Source: Cyclobacteriaceae bacterium (lineage in GTDB: Bacteria; Bacteroidota; Bacteroidia; Cytophagales; Cyclobacteriaceae). From it: DNA of 64,000 nt. A program made the translations under genes and the position numbers. The stretch's first letter is position 1. The number at the start of each line of letters is the position of its first letter. The stretch lies in the NCBI GenBank assembly GCA_020436085.1, contig JAGQYM010000007.1, forward strand, positions 60,734 to 124,733. Direction: 5' to 3'. Positions 23,860-32,974 of this stretch are shown here, piece after piece. The notes under the pieces are model-generated. The model searched no databases, had not been told where the DNA came from, and was given only the letters and a program-made list of their open reading frames with translations.

Positions 23860-26076
23860 ATGATACGCATTCTTGTTTTAACCACTTTTTGTTCGCTGAC
23901 ATTTGCAGGCGCCTATGCCCAGTGGCAGGGAAAATTTGAACAACTCGGGCAAACGTTGCCTACCCCAAATGAATACCGAACCGGATCTGGTTCTCCGGGT
24001 CCCGAGTATTGGCAACAGCAAGCCGACTATATAATCAATGCCGAGTTGAATGACGACACACAGAGCATCACAGGATCTGAGACTGTCACTTATCACAACA
24101 ATTCACCCGAAGTGTTGACCTACCTCTGGCTACAACTGGATCAAAATTTATTTGACAGCGATAGCAACACCGGCAAGACTCGCACAACCTCCATTCAGGA
24201 CAGCATCACCACGAAAGAGATTGCTGGTAATCTTGACCTGTATGATTTTGATGGTGGATACAAAATTAAGTCAGTGACGGACGCAAGTGGCAACGGCTTG
24301 AATCATTTCATCAATGCCACCATGATGCGTATTGATCTTCCCAAGCAGATGAATCCGGGTGACAACTTCACCTTTAAAATTGATTGGGCTTTTAATATTA
24401 ACGACCGCATGTCAGAAGGTGGCAGAAGCGGCTACGAATATTTTCCCGAAGACAAGAACTACTTATATACAGTTGCTCAATGGTTTCCGCGCATGTGCGT
24501 GTATGATGACATCGAAGGATGGCAGAACAAGCAGTTCTTGGGACGCAGCGAATTTGCCACGGTGTTTGGAAACTACAAAGTAAAAATCACGGTACCCGCG
24601 GATCACATCATGGCAGCTACAGGCGTGCTACAAAATGCAAAGGCAGTATTGACCCCGGATCAATTCTCACGATATGAAAAAGCCAAGACAAGTTTTGATG
24701 CACCCGTAATTATCGCCACGCAGCAAGAAGCTGTGCAGCGAGAAAAGAGCAAATCAAAAGAAAAGAAAACCTGGGAGTTCCACGCTGAAAATGTTCGCGA
24801 CTTTGCATTTGCTACCTCACGCAAGTTTATATGGGATGCACAAGCTGTAAAGATTGGCAATAACACCCCGCTAGCCATGTCGTTCTATCCCAAGGAAGGA
24901 AATCCGCTTTGGGAAAAAGAGTCCACTAAGGCAGTAAAGAATACGATAACTACCTATTCCAAATACACTATTGACTACCCATATCCAGTTGCTATTTCAG
25001 TTCACACTGCCAGCATTGGCATGGAGTACCCGATGATTTGCTTCAATTTCGGCAGACCAAATAAAGATGGAACTTTTAGTGATAACACAAAGTGGGGAAT
25101 GATTGGTGTTATTGTCCATGAAGTAGGGCACAATTTTTTTCCAATGATCATCAACAATGATGAGAGAGAGAGCACCTGGATGGATGAAGGCATAAACTCA
25201 TTTGTTCAATATCTCACTCAGGTTGAAAACTATCCTGACATGCCCAAACGAAGAGGCCATGCAGAAGGCATCGTTCCATATATGAAAGGCGACAAAACCA
25301 CTATGCGTCCATTGATGACGGGGGGTGAGCAGGTCGTGCAAATTGGAAATGAGCAATATGGAAAAGCAGCAACCGCATTGAATATTTTGCGCGAAACGGT
25401 GATGGGGCCTGAGCTTTTCGACAAAGCCTTTAAAGAATATGCACAGCGTTGGGCATTCAAACATCCAAAACCGTCTGATTTCTTCCGCACACTTGAGGAT
25501 GCATCTGCTGTTGATCTGGATTGGTACTGGAGAGGATGGTTCTACACTACCGATCATGTGGATCTCTCTGTGGACAAAGTACGCTGGTTCAAAATGCGTG
25601 AAGAGAACGCGAACCTGGAGAACAAAAATAAAAATGTAAAGTCTGGAGCGATCACAGCAGGCTCGAATGCAAACGGCAACTCATCCAACTTTGACAACGG
25701 ACCTGAACCTTTCAGCGTGATTCCAACGGATAGCAGACTGTACGGTGAGTTCTTGAGCAGAATTGATGACAAAGCTGTAGCTGACAGGATGAAAGGCAAA
25801 AACTTTTATGAAGTCACTTTGAGCAATCGCGGTGGCTTGGTGATGCCTGTCATTATTGAGTGGACTTATAAAGATGGCTCTAAGGAAATCGAAAGACTTC
25901 CTGCGGAAATTTGGAGAACCAATGAGCAAGTAATTTCCAAAGTGTTTGTTAAAGACAAAGAGGTGTCAAACATCGTTGTTGACCCTATGAAAGAAACAGC
26001 TGACACTGACACAGGGAACAATGCATTTCCAAAAGTGGATCAACCATCCAAGTTTGATAAGTTTAGAAATAAATAA
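23860..26076 (+). CDS. Secreted M1-family metallopeptidase, paralogue 1 of 4
   Basis: The 738-residue product has a signal peptide ending AYAQ (residue 21). The mature start, GKFEQLGQTLPTPNEYR, is shared by all four paralogues. The N-terminal beta domain (about 55-260) leads to the catalytic domain with the substrate motif SIGMEYPM (385-392), the zinc site HEVGH (420-424) and the third ligand Glu443 in MDEGINS, exactly the HEXXH-x18-E spacing of M1. A conserved C-terminal beta domain carries MPVIIEWTYKDGSKEIE. It should be an aminopeptidase acting outside the cytoplasm. It starts 21 bases after the HupE-like gene and has no terminator before paralogue 2. Confidence 0.93.
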   Translation: MIRILVLTTFCSLTFAGAYAQWQGKFEQLGQTLPTPNEYRTGSGSPGPEYWQQQADYIINAELNDDTQSITGSETVTYHNNSPEVLTYLWLQLDQNLFDSDSNTGKTRTTSIQDSITTKEIAGNLDLYDFDGGYKIKSVTDASGNGLNHFINATMMRIDLPKQMNPGDNFTFKIDWAFNINDRMSEGGRSGYEYFPEDKNYLYTVAQWFPRMCVYDDIEGWQNKQFLGRSEFATVFGNYKVKITVPADHIMAATGVLQNAKAVLTPDQFSRYEKAKTSFDAPVIIATQQEAVQREKSKSKEKKTWEFHAENVRDFAFATSRKFIWDAQAVKIGNNTPLAMSFYPKEGNPLWEKESTKAVKNTITTYSKYTIDYPYPVAISVHTASIGMEYPMICFNFGRPNKDGTFSDNTKWGMIGVIVHEVGHNFFPMIINNDERESTWMDEGINSFVQYLTQVENYPDMPKRRGHAEGIVPYMKGDKTTMRPLMTGGEQVVQIGNEQYGKAATALNILRETVMGPELFDKAFKEYAQRWAFKHPKPSDFFRTLEDASAVDLDWYWRGWFYTTDHVDLSVDKVRWFKMREENANLENKNKNVKSGAITAGSNANGNSSNFDNGPEPFSVIPTDSRLYGEFLSRIDDKAVADRMKGKNFYEVTLSNRGGLVMPVIIEWTYKDGSKEIERLPAEIWRTNEQVISKVFVKDKEVSNIVVDPMKETADTDTGNNAFPKVDQPSKFDKFRNK

Positions 26077-26094
26077 TTTGACATTAACTATAAG

Positions 26095-28341
26095 ATGAAG
26101 AATATGAGAATCCTCGTTGGTTTTGTTCTCGCGATCCTGGTAATGCCAGCCATCGCACAGGAAAGCTGGAAAGGAAAATTTGAACAGTTGGGAACTGAGT
26201 TGCCCACGCCAAATCAATATCGTACGGGCTCTGGCGCACCAGGACCGAAATACTGGCAACAGCAAGCTGACTATGTAATTGACGTTGACCTTAATGACGA
26301 CACTCACATCGTGAGCGCCAAGGAAACGATTACGTATACAAACAATTCACCTGATCAACTAAAGTATCTATGGCTACAATTGGATCAGAATATTCTGTCC
26401 GAAGGCAATGATACTGACAAAATCAAAACCAACTCTCTGAGTGAAACAGTATCTACTGATCAGCTACAGCGCGACCTTGATTTATATGGAGACTACAAAG
26501 GTGGATACACGATAAAGTCGGTAAAAGATACAAATGGTAAAGACCTGTCAAACTTTATCAACGGTACCATGATGCGTGTGGACTTAGCGAAACCGATGAA
26601 GCCAGGTGAAAAGTTTTCATTCAATGTTGAGTGGTCTTACCCTGTTAGCGATCGATTGAATGAAAGAGAAGCCGGACGAAGGGGTGGCATGGAATACTTC
26701 CCTGCCGATGACAATTTTGTTTATGGTATCACGCACTGGTTTCCCAGAATGTGCGTGTATGACGATTACGAAGGATGGCAAAACAAACAATTCCTCGGGC
26801 AGGGTGAGTTTACGCTGTCTTTTGGTAACTACAAAGTAAACATCACTGTGCCAGCTGATCACATCGTGGGAGCAACGGGCACATTGCTAAATCCAACGGA
26901 GGTGTTGTCTAAGACTGAGCAAGAGCGTTTTGAGCTGGCGAAGAAAACTTTTGACAAGCCAGTGATTATAGCCACACAGGCTGAGGCCGTACAGCGCGAA
27001 AAGTCACGTGTTAAGCAAAAGAAAACATGGCGCTATGAAGCTGATAACGTGAGAGACTTTGCCTTCACCAGTTCACGCAAGTTCATCTGGGATGCACAGG
27101 CCGTGAAACTTAACAACCGCACAAGCCTCGCGATGTCATACTATCCCAAAGAAGGAAATCCACTTTGGGAACGTGAGTCGACCAAAGCGGTAAAGAACAC
27201 AATTACCACCTACTCCAAGTATTCAATCGATTATCCTTATCCAGTTGCCATCTCCGTGCATATGGCCAACATAGGCATGGAGTACCCGATGATTTGCTTT
27301 AACGGTGGCAGGCCACAACCCGATGGAACAATTCCTGATCGCACAAAGTGGGCAATGATCGGTGTGATCGTTCATGAAGTGGGTCACAATTTCTTCCCGA
27401 TGATCGTGAACTCGGATGAGCGTCAATGGGGATGGATGGATGAAGGTTTCAACACTTTCGTGCAATACCTGACCCAGGTAGAACACTATCCTGATATGCC
27501 CCAGCGCAGAGGCCCCGCGTCTGAGATCGTTCCCTACATGATGGGCGATAAAGAAACCCAACGCCCGTTGATGACGAGTGCAGAAAATATTATTCAATAC
27601 GGTGCCGAACAATATGCTAAGACTGCTACTGCTTTGAACATTTTGAGAGAGACTGTCATGGGTAAAGAACTTTTCGACAAGGCATTTAAAGAATATTCCC
27701 AGCGATGGGCCTTCAAACACCCTAAGCCGGCTGACTTCTTCCGGACTATGGAAGACGCTTCTGCGGTTGACCTTGATTGGTTTTGGAGAGGATGGTTCTA
27801 CTCGACAGATAATACCGACATCTCCGTTGATGCTGTGAAGTGGTACACTGTGAAGAAAGAGGAAACTAATCTTGAGAACAAAAACAGAAACGTTAAAAAG
27901 GGTGATCTCGCTACCGCAGGTAATGGCGGTGGAAAAAATCCGAATGACTTTAGTGATGGACCTCAGCCATTCAATTTGATACCATCCGATGCGTCATTCT
28001 ATGGCGAGTTCCAAAACCGAATTGACGACAGGGCTGTGGTGGACAAACTGCAAGACAAGAATCTATATGAAGTAACGTTGAGCAACAAGGGCGGTTTAGT
28101 GATGCCAGTCATCATTGAGTGGACTTACAAGGATGGCACCAAAGAGATCGAGCGTATCCCTGCCGAAATCTGGAGATTGAATGAAAGCAAAGTGACTAAA
28201 GTATTTGTAAAGCAAAAAGAGGTAGTGAACATCGTGATTGATCCAAAAAAGGAAACAGCCGATGTGAACACTGACGATAATGTTTTCCCCAAGAGAAATC
28301 AGCCATCCAAATTTGATGAGCTAAGGAAAAAAGGGAAATAA
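26095..28341 (+). CDS. Secreted M1-family metallopeptidase, paralogue 2 of 4
   Basis: The 748-residue product begins with a signal peptide ending AIAQ. It carries NIGMEYPM, HEVGHNFFPM and WGWMDEGFNTF with the same 18-residue spacing to the third zinc ligand, so it should be active. Compared with copy 1 it differs mainly in the region after the signal peptide (EGNDTDKIKTNSLSETV), in the loop EREAGRRGGMEYFP and in the linker KKGDLATAGNGGGKNPNDF. It starts 18 bases after copy 1 and is probably on the same mRNA. A strong hairpin follows its stop. Confidence 0.93.
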   Translation: MKNMRILVGFVLAILVMPAIAQESWKGKFEQLGTELPTPNQYRTGSGAPGPKYWQQQADYVIDVDLNDDTHIVSAKETITYTNNSPDQLKYLWLQLDQNILSEGNDTDKIKTNSLSETVSTDQLQRDLDLYGDYKGGYTIKSVKDTNGKDLSNFINGTMMRVDLAKPMKPGEKFSFNVEWSYPVSDRLNEREAGRRGGMEYFPADDNFVYGITHWFPRMCVYDDYEGWQNKQFLGQGEFTLSFGNYKVNITVPADHIVGATGTLLNPTEVLSKTEQERFELAKKTFDKPVIIATQAEAVQREKSRVKQKKTWRYEADNVRDFAFTSSRKFIWDAQAVKLNNRTSLAMSYYPKEGNPLWERESTKAVKNTITTYSKYSIDYPYPVAISVHMANIGMEYPMICFNGGRPQPDGTIPDRTKWAMIGVIVHEVGHNFFPMIVNSDERQWGWMDEGFNTFVQYLTQVEHYPDMPQRRGPASEIVPYMMGDKETQRPLMTSAENIIQYGAEQYAKTATALNILRETVMGKELFDKAFKEYSQRWAFKHPKPADFFRTMEDASAVDLDWFWRGWFYSTDNTDISVDAVKWYTVKKEETNLENKNRNVKKGDLATAGNGGGKNPNDFSDGPQPFNLIPSDASFYGEFQNRIDDRAVVDKLQDKNLYEVTLSNKGGLVMPVIIEWTYKDGTKEIERIPAEIWRLNESKVTKVFVKQKEVVNIVIDPKKETADVNTDDNVFPKRNQPSKFDELRKKGK

Positions 28342-28364
28342 TATTACATTTAACCACCTAAACT

Positions 28365-28393
28365 GAAGTCATTTCGTTGAACGAAATGACTTC
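28365..28393. terminator. Hairpin after M1 paralogue 2
   Basis: GAAGTCATTTCGTT and AACGAAATGACTTC form a perfect 14-base inverted repeat (effective stem about 11-12 bp), followed on the plus strand by ATTGTTTG. The T tract is modest, so partial read-through into paralogue 3 is possible. Confidence 0.6.
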
Positions 28394-28414
28394 ATTGTTT
28401 GTACGATTTAACCA

Positions 28415-30652
28415 ATGATTATGCGATTCTTATACGGTTTGATTTTATTATTCCTCGGTTTCTCAGCGCAAGCACAGCAGAATTGGCAAGGAAAATTTGA
28501 ACAGCTAGGTTCAGAACTCCCTACCCCAAATAGCTACCGCAACAGTGCTGGTGCACCCGGTGAAAACTACTGGCAACAGCAAGCTGACTACGACATAGAG
28601 GTTGATCTGAATGATGAAACTCAGATGATCACCGGAAAGGAAACTATCACGTATCACAACAACTCACCCGAAGTTCTCCGCTACCTCTGGCTGCAGTTGG
28701 ATCAAAATAAGTTGATGCCAGGCAACATGACCGATAAAACAAGTAATAACGTGCTCCGTGATTCTGTTCCAGCAAAATTTTTGGCAGAAGCATTGGGAGG
28801 ATACGGCTACGAATATGAGGGCGGCTACAACATCAAGTCTGTAAAAGACGCAGCGACAGGCAAGGATTTACCACACACCATCAATTACACCATGATGCGG
28901 GTTGATTTGCCTGCCCCACTTAAGAAAGGCGAAACTTATAAGTTTTCTGTGGAGTGGTCGTATCGCGAATATGACCGAATGAAGTTTGATGAACGAGGTG
29001 GGTACGAATATTACCCAGATGACGACAACAGAGTTTATACATGTGCTCAGTGGTTCCCTCGCATGTGCGTGTTTGACGACTACGAAGGATGGCAGAACAA
29101 GCAATTCCTTGGAAGAGGCGAGTACGCGTTGACATTTGGAAATTATAAAGTGAAGATCACGGTGCCAAGTGACTTTATTGTAGGCGCAACAGGATGGTTA
29201 CAAAACCCGCAGGAAGTACTGACCAAAGAGCAGCAAGAACGCTTCGCTCGTGCTCAAAAAACTTTCGAAAAGCCTGTCTTCATTGTAACTGAAGCTGAGG
29301 CCAAAAAGAATGAAAAGTCGAGGTCGAAGAAGAAGAGCACCTGGATTTACCAGGCCGACAATGTGCGCGATGTTGCCTTCGCTGCATCCCGCAAATTTAT
29401 TTGGGATGCTATGGCCGTGAAAGTTGGCGACAAGACTCCGTTGGCACAGTCACTTTATCCGAAAGAAGGCAATCCACTCTGGGAAAAGGAATCGACTAAA
29501 GCCATCAAGAACACGCTTGAGGTTTACTCATCAAGAACATTTGAATACCCTTATCCTACAGCGTACTCCGTCCACACAGCCGATCAAGGCATGGAGTATC
29601 CAATGATTTGTTTCAACTACGGACGCCCGGATAAAAGTGGATACTATTCACAACGTGTGCTTGAAGGAATGGTCGGGGTGATCGTTCATGAGGTAGGACA
29701 CAACTTTTTCCCAATGATTGTCAATTCAGACGAAAGACAGTGGACCTGGATGGACGAAGGCTTAAATACCTTCCTTGAACACGAAACAATTCGCACGAGA
29801 TATGAAGGGTTTGACGATACCAGTGGTACCCCTCGCGGAATAATCCCGTTCATGAAAGGCGATAAGAATATTATGAGACCGATCATGGCACAGTCAGATA
29901 ATCAAGCGACCAGCTTTGGCCCTAACGGATACACGAAACCTTCGGCTGCATTGGTGTTGCTTCGCGAGACCATCCTGGGTAACGAGATCTTTGACAAGGC
30001 ATTCAAAGAGTATGCAGAACGATGGGCATTCAAACAACCGAAGCCAGCAGACTTCTTTCGTACGATGGAAGATGCATCAGGCACGGACCTCGATTGGTTT
30101 TGGAGAGGATGGTTCTATACCACGGACAATGTAGATGTGACGCTGGATGATGTGAGGTGGTTCCAAATGAAAGAGGAACAAATGGACCCTGAGAAGAAAA
30201 ACGTAACCGTAAAACAAGGCGATCTCACTTCGCAAAATAATGGCGGCAAGGCTGATGACTTTAGCAACGGGCCTCAACCTTTAACTGTTGAAAATACTCC
30301 CGAAGATTCTTACCGCGACTTCAGAAGTAGAATCAACGACAATGCAGTAAAGCAAAGTCTAAAGGGAAAAAACCTTTACGAATTGACGTTAAAAAATACA
30401 GGTGGGTTAATCAGCCCGGTAATTATCGAATGGACCTACAAAGATGGTTCAAAAGAGATCGAAAGGATCCCGGCTGAAATATGGAGATTGAATGAAAAGG
30501 AAGTGAAAAAAGTTTTCGTTAAGGAAAAAGAGGTAACAAACGTGGTGATTGACCCTAACCGTGAAACCGCAGATATCAATACAAGTGACAACGTCTTCCC
30601 GAAGCGGACATCCGGCTCTAAGTTTGACAAACTCCGACAAAGCAACAAGTAA
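28415..30652 (+). CDS. Secreted M1-family metallopeptidase, paralogue 3 of 4
   Basis: The 745-residue product has a signal peptide (LYGLILLFLGFSAQAQ). The catalytic residues are intact: DQGMEYPM, HEVGHNFFPM and WTWMDEGLNTF. It is the most different of the four around the active-site entrance: FNYGRPDKSGYYSQRVLEG and the helical segment LEHETIRTRYEGFDD replace the shorter QYLTQVE segment of copies 1 and 2. Specificity may therefore have shifted. It lies between two hairpin terminators. No convincing promoter is visible in the 21 bases between the upstream hairpin and the ATG. Confidence 0.93.
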   Translation: MIMRFLYGLILLFLGFSAQAQQNWQGKFEQLGSELPTPNSYRNSAGAPGENYWQQQADYDIEVDLNDETQMITGKETITYHNNSPEVLRYLWLQLDQNKLMPGNMTDKTSNNVLRDSVPAKFLAEALGGYGYEYEGGYNIKSVKDAATGKDLPHTINYTMMRVDLPAPLKKGETYKFSVEWSYREYDRMKFDERGGYEYYPDDDNRVYTCAQWFPRMCVFDDYEGWQNKQFLGRGEYALTFGNYKVKITVPSDFIVGATGWLQNPQEVLTKEQQERFARAQKTFEKPVFIVTEAEAKKNEKSRSKKKSTWIYQADNVRDVAFAASRKFIWDAMAVKVGDKTPLAQSLYPKEGNPLWEKESTKAIKNTLEVYSSRTFEYPYPTAYSVHTADQGMEYPMICFNYGRPDKSGYYSQRVLEGMVGVIVHEVGHNFFPMIVNSDERQWTWMDEGLNTFLEHETIRTRYEGFDDTSGTPRGIIPFMKGDKNIMRPIMAQSDNQATSFGPNGYTKPSAALVLLRETILGNEIFDKAFKEYAERWAFKQPKPADFFRTMEDASGTDLDWFWRGWFYTTDNVDVTLDDVRWFQMKEEQMDPEKKNVTVKQGDLTSQNNGGKADDFSNGPQPLTVENTPEDSYRDFRSRINDNAVKQSLKGKNLYELTLKNTGGLISPVIIEWTYKDGSKEIERIPAEIWRLNEKEVKKVFVKEKEVTNVVIDPNRETADINTSDNVFPKRTSGSKFDKLRQSNK

Positions 30653-30674
30653 ACCAACATTCATCGTATCGAAC

Positions 30675-30704
30675 AAAACGCAGGCATGTGCCTGCGTTTT
30701 TCGT
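30675..30704 (+). terminator. Rho-independent terminator after M1 paralogue 3
   Basis: AAAACGCAGGC and GCCTGCGTTTT pair across ATGT, and the T tract TTTTTCGTTT follows. It is GC-rich in the core and well formed. It also shows that a reading frame opening at 30686 is not the start of the next gene. Confidence 0.85.
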
Positions 30705-30725
30705 TTATAGTTATTTCTATATTTG
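30697..30725 (+). promoter_or_regulatory. Candidate promoter of M1 paralogue 4
   Basis: A perfect -7 box TATATTTG lies at 30718-30725, 23 bases before the ATG at 30749. The -33 region is only a T-rich stretch (TTTTTC, 30697-30702) shared with the preceding terminator. Copy 4 thus appears to be transcribed on its own. Confidence 0.5.
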
Positions 30726-30748
30726 GCTACCTTCAAAAAAATTTTGTT

Positions 30749-32971
30749 ATGCGAGCATCCATCACCACCCTCATTTTCTCAATTGTATTTGGTAGCCTTC
30801 TAGCCCAACAACCCAAGTGGCAAGGTAAATTTGAGCAGCTAGGACAAATGCTTCCAACACCAAATTCCTATCGGAATGGATCGGGGGCACCAGGGGTTGA
30901 TTACTGGCAGCAACGAGCAGACTATGCCATCCAGGCGGAGATTAATGAGCCTAATAACACCCTTAATGGAAAGGAAACCATCACTTATCATAATAACTCT
31001 CCCGATGCACTTCGGTTTCTCTGGCTTCAACTCGATCAAAACGTAAATAAAAAAGGAAATGAAGACTTCGGGAGTGCAGTGGCTCGCATTCAGGATTCAA
31101 TCAGCACTCTCGCCATGCAGTATCTGGTTCGCCCTTTAGATTTCCCAGCAGGGTACACTATCAAATCAGTTACTGACGGAAGTGGAAAAGCATTGCCCAT
31201 TACAATCAATAACACAATGATGCGAGTCGATCTTCCACAAGCGCTTCAGCATGGCGAAAAGTATCCACTCAAGGTGGAATGGTCTTATCCTATCACCGAT
31301 CGCAGTTTGTTTGTTTTGTCACGTGAAGGCTATGAACATTTTCCGGCAGACAACAACAACGTTTATTTGATTGCTCACTGGTTTCCCAGAATGTGTGTTT
31401 ACAATGACACCGAGGGTTGGCAAAACAAACAATTTCAAAGGCTAGGAGAATTTGCGTTGGAATTTGGCGACTACGATGTGACTATCACCGTGCCAGCAGA
31501 TCACGCTGTGGCGGCAACGGGATCTTTACAAAATGCAAAGGAAGTTCTATCAGCAAAGGAGCAACAACGACTGGAGTCCGCGCGGAACTCGTTTGATAAA
31601 CCGGTAGTGATTATCACGCAGGAAGAAGCTGCACAAAAAGAAAAATCAAAATCCACTTCTAAAAAAACCTGGAAATTCCAGGCGACAAATGTCAGAGACT
31701 TTGCCTTCGCGAGTTCGCGAAAATTTATCTGGGATGCCCAAGCTGTAAAGTTACCCACCAATACATTGCTTGCCATGTCCTTCTATCCAAAAGAAGGCTT
31801 GCCAGTGTGGAGTGAAGAATCCACTAAGGCCGTAAAAAATGCTGTTGAAGTTTACTCTGATGCTACTTTCGATTACCCGTATCCGGTAGCCATATCGGTC
31901 AATACTTCTAACATTGGCATGGAGTTTCCGATGATAAGTTTCAATGGAGGCAGGCCATCAAAAAGTGGAAAGATGAGTGACGCCTCGAAGGCAAGCATGA
32001 TTACTACCATTATTCACGAGGTGGGCCACAATTGGTTTCCAATGATGGTGAGCTCGGACGAACGTCAATGGATGTGGATGGACGAGGGGCTCAATACTTT
32101 TCTTCACACTCGCACCCTGATGAAACGATACCCACAATATCCTCACACCACGCCTGAGTCCATCGTGCCATTCATGAAGGGAGATCAAAACACATTGCGT
32201 CCTGTGATGACCACTTCTGACAATGATTTGCTATCTCAGTTTGGCAATAACTATTACAACAAACCAACAGTAGCACTCACTATTCTAAGAGAGACTGTAG
32301 TTGGTGAGCAATTATTTGATGTTGCCTTCAAGGAATACGCAAACCGCTGGAAATACAAACACCCAAATCCCGCAGACCTTTTCAGAACTCTGGAAGATGT
32401 AACCGCTGTTGATTTAGATTGGTTTTGGCGCGGATGGTTCTTTACAACAGACAAAGTAGACGTGGAAGTAGATCAGGTAAAATGGTTTAAAGTGAAGAAT
32501 GAAGTGGACGATCCTGAAAGTAAAAGCAAAAAAATACAACAGGGCGATCTCACCGCTTCCAAAGGCGGAAACTCTGGTGACTTTTCCAACGGGCCACAAG
32601 AAATCACGATGACCTCAACCGATGGTCAGTCGTATGGCGAGTTCTTAAGCCGGATTGATGAGACCAGTGTTAGAAAAAAATTGGATGGAAAAAATCTTTA
32701 TGAAGTTACTTTGAATAACAAGGGAGGGCTTGTTGCTCCGGTCATCATTGAATGGACGTACAAAGACGGCTCTAAAGAGATTGAAAGGATTCCTGCGGAG
32801 ATTTGGCGGTTGAATGAAAGCCAGGTGCGCAAGGTATTCGTGAAAGACAAAGAGGTAGCTAACATCGTGATTGATCCCAACAAGGAGACCGCAGATATAA
32901 ACACCGACAACAATTTGTTCCCGAAGAAGGAGAGCATTTCGAAGTTCGAGGAATTCAAAAAGAAAAACTGA
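30749..32971 (+). CDS. Secreted M1-family metallopeptidase, paralogue 4 of 4
   Basis: From the ATG at 30749 the product is 740 residues with a signal peptide (MRASITTLIFSIVFGSLLAQ). It has NIGMEFPM (Phe in place of Tyr of the other copies), HEVGHNWFPM and WMWMDEGLNTF. The active site is intact and HNWFP is the more canonical M1 form. The insertion LHTRTLMKRYPQYPH again changes the segment after the third zinc ligand. Its separate promoter and preceding terminator suggest regulation apart from copies 1-3. Confidence 0.93.
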   Translation: MRASITTLIFSIVFGSLLAQQPKWQGKFEQLGQMLPTPNSYRNGSGAPGVDYWQQRADYAIQAEINEPNNTLNGKETITYHNNSPDALRFLWLQLDQNVNKKGNEDFGSAVARIQDSISTLAMQYLVRPLDFPAGYTIKSVTDGSGKALPITINNTMMRVDLPQALQHGEKYPLKVEWSYPITDRSLFVLSREGYEHFPADNNNVYLIAHWFPRMCVYNDTEGWQNKQFQRLGEFALEFGDYDVTITVPADHAVAATGSLQNAKEVLSAKEQQRLESARNSFDKPVVIITQEEAAQKEKSKSTSKKTWKFQATNVRDFAFASSRKFIWDAQAVKLPTNTLLAMSFYPKEGLPVWSEESTKAVKNAVEVYSDATFDYPYPVAISVNTSNIGMEFPMISFNGGRPSKSGKMSDASKASMITTIIHEVGHNWFPMMVSSDERQWMWMDEGLNTFLHTRTLMKRYPQYPHTTPESIVPFMKGDQNTLRPVMTTSDNDLLSQFGNNYYNKPTVALTILRETVVGEQLFDVAFKEYANRWKYKHPNPADLFRTLEDVTAVDLDWFWRGWFFTTDKVDVEVDQVKWFKVKNEVDDPESKSKKIQQGDLTASKGGNSGDFSNGPQEITMTSTDGQSYGEFLSRIDETSVRKKLDGKNLYEVTLNNKGGLVAPVIIEWTYKDGSKEIERIPAEIWRLNESQVRKVFVKDKEVANIVIDPNKETADINTDNNLFPKKESISKFEEFKKKN

Positions 32972-32974
32972 CGC

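Larger units (their letters stand above)
23860..32971 (+). repeat. Tandem array of four M1 peptidase genes
   Basis: Four consecutive genes in one direction encode proteins of 738, 748, 745 and 740 residues that align end to end. They share signal peptides, GKFEQLG, QxFLG/RLGE, HEVGHN-FPM, AEIWR and the C-terminal ETADxNT segment. The similarity indicates repeated tandem duplication followed by divergence. Hairpin terminators separate copies 2/3 and 3/4. Confidence 0.92.

Noticed and set aside
30686-30748. Earlier ATG at 30686 for M1 paralogue 4
   Set aside because: It lies inside the stem-loop terminator and upstream of the -7 box; the signal peptide begins at 30749.
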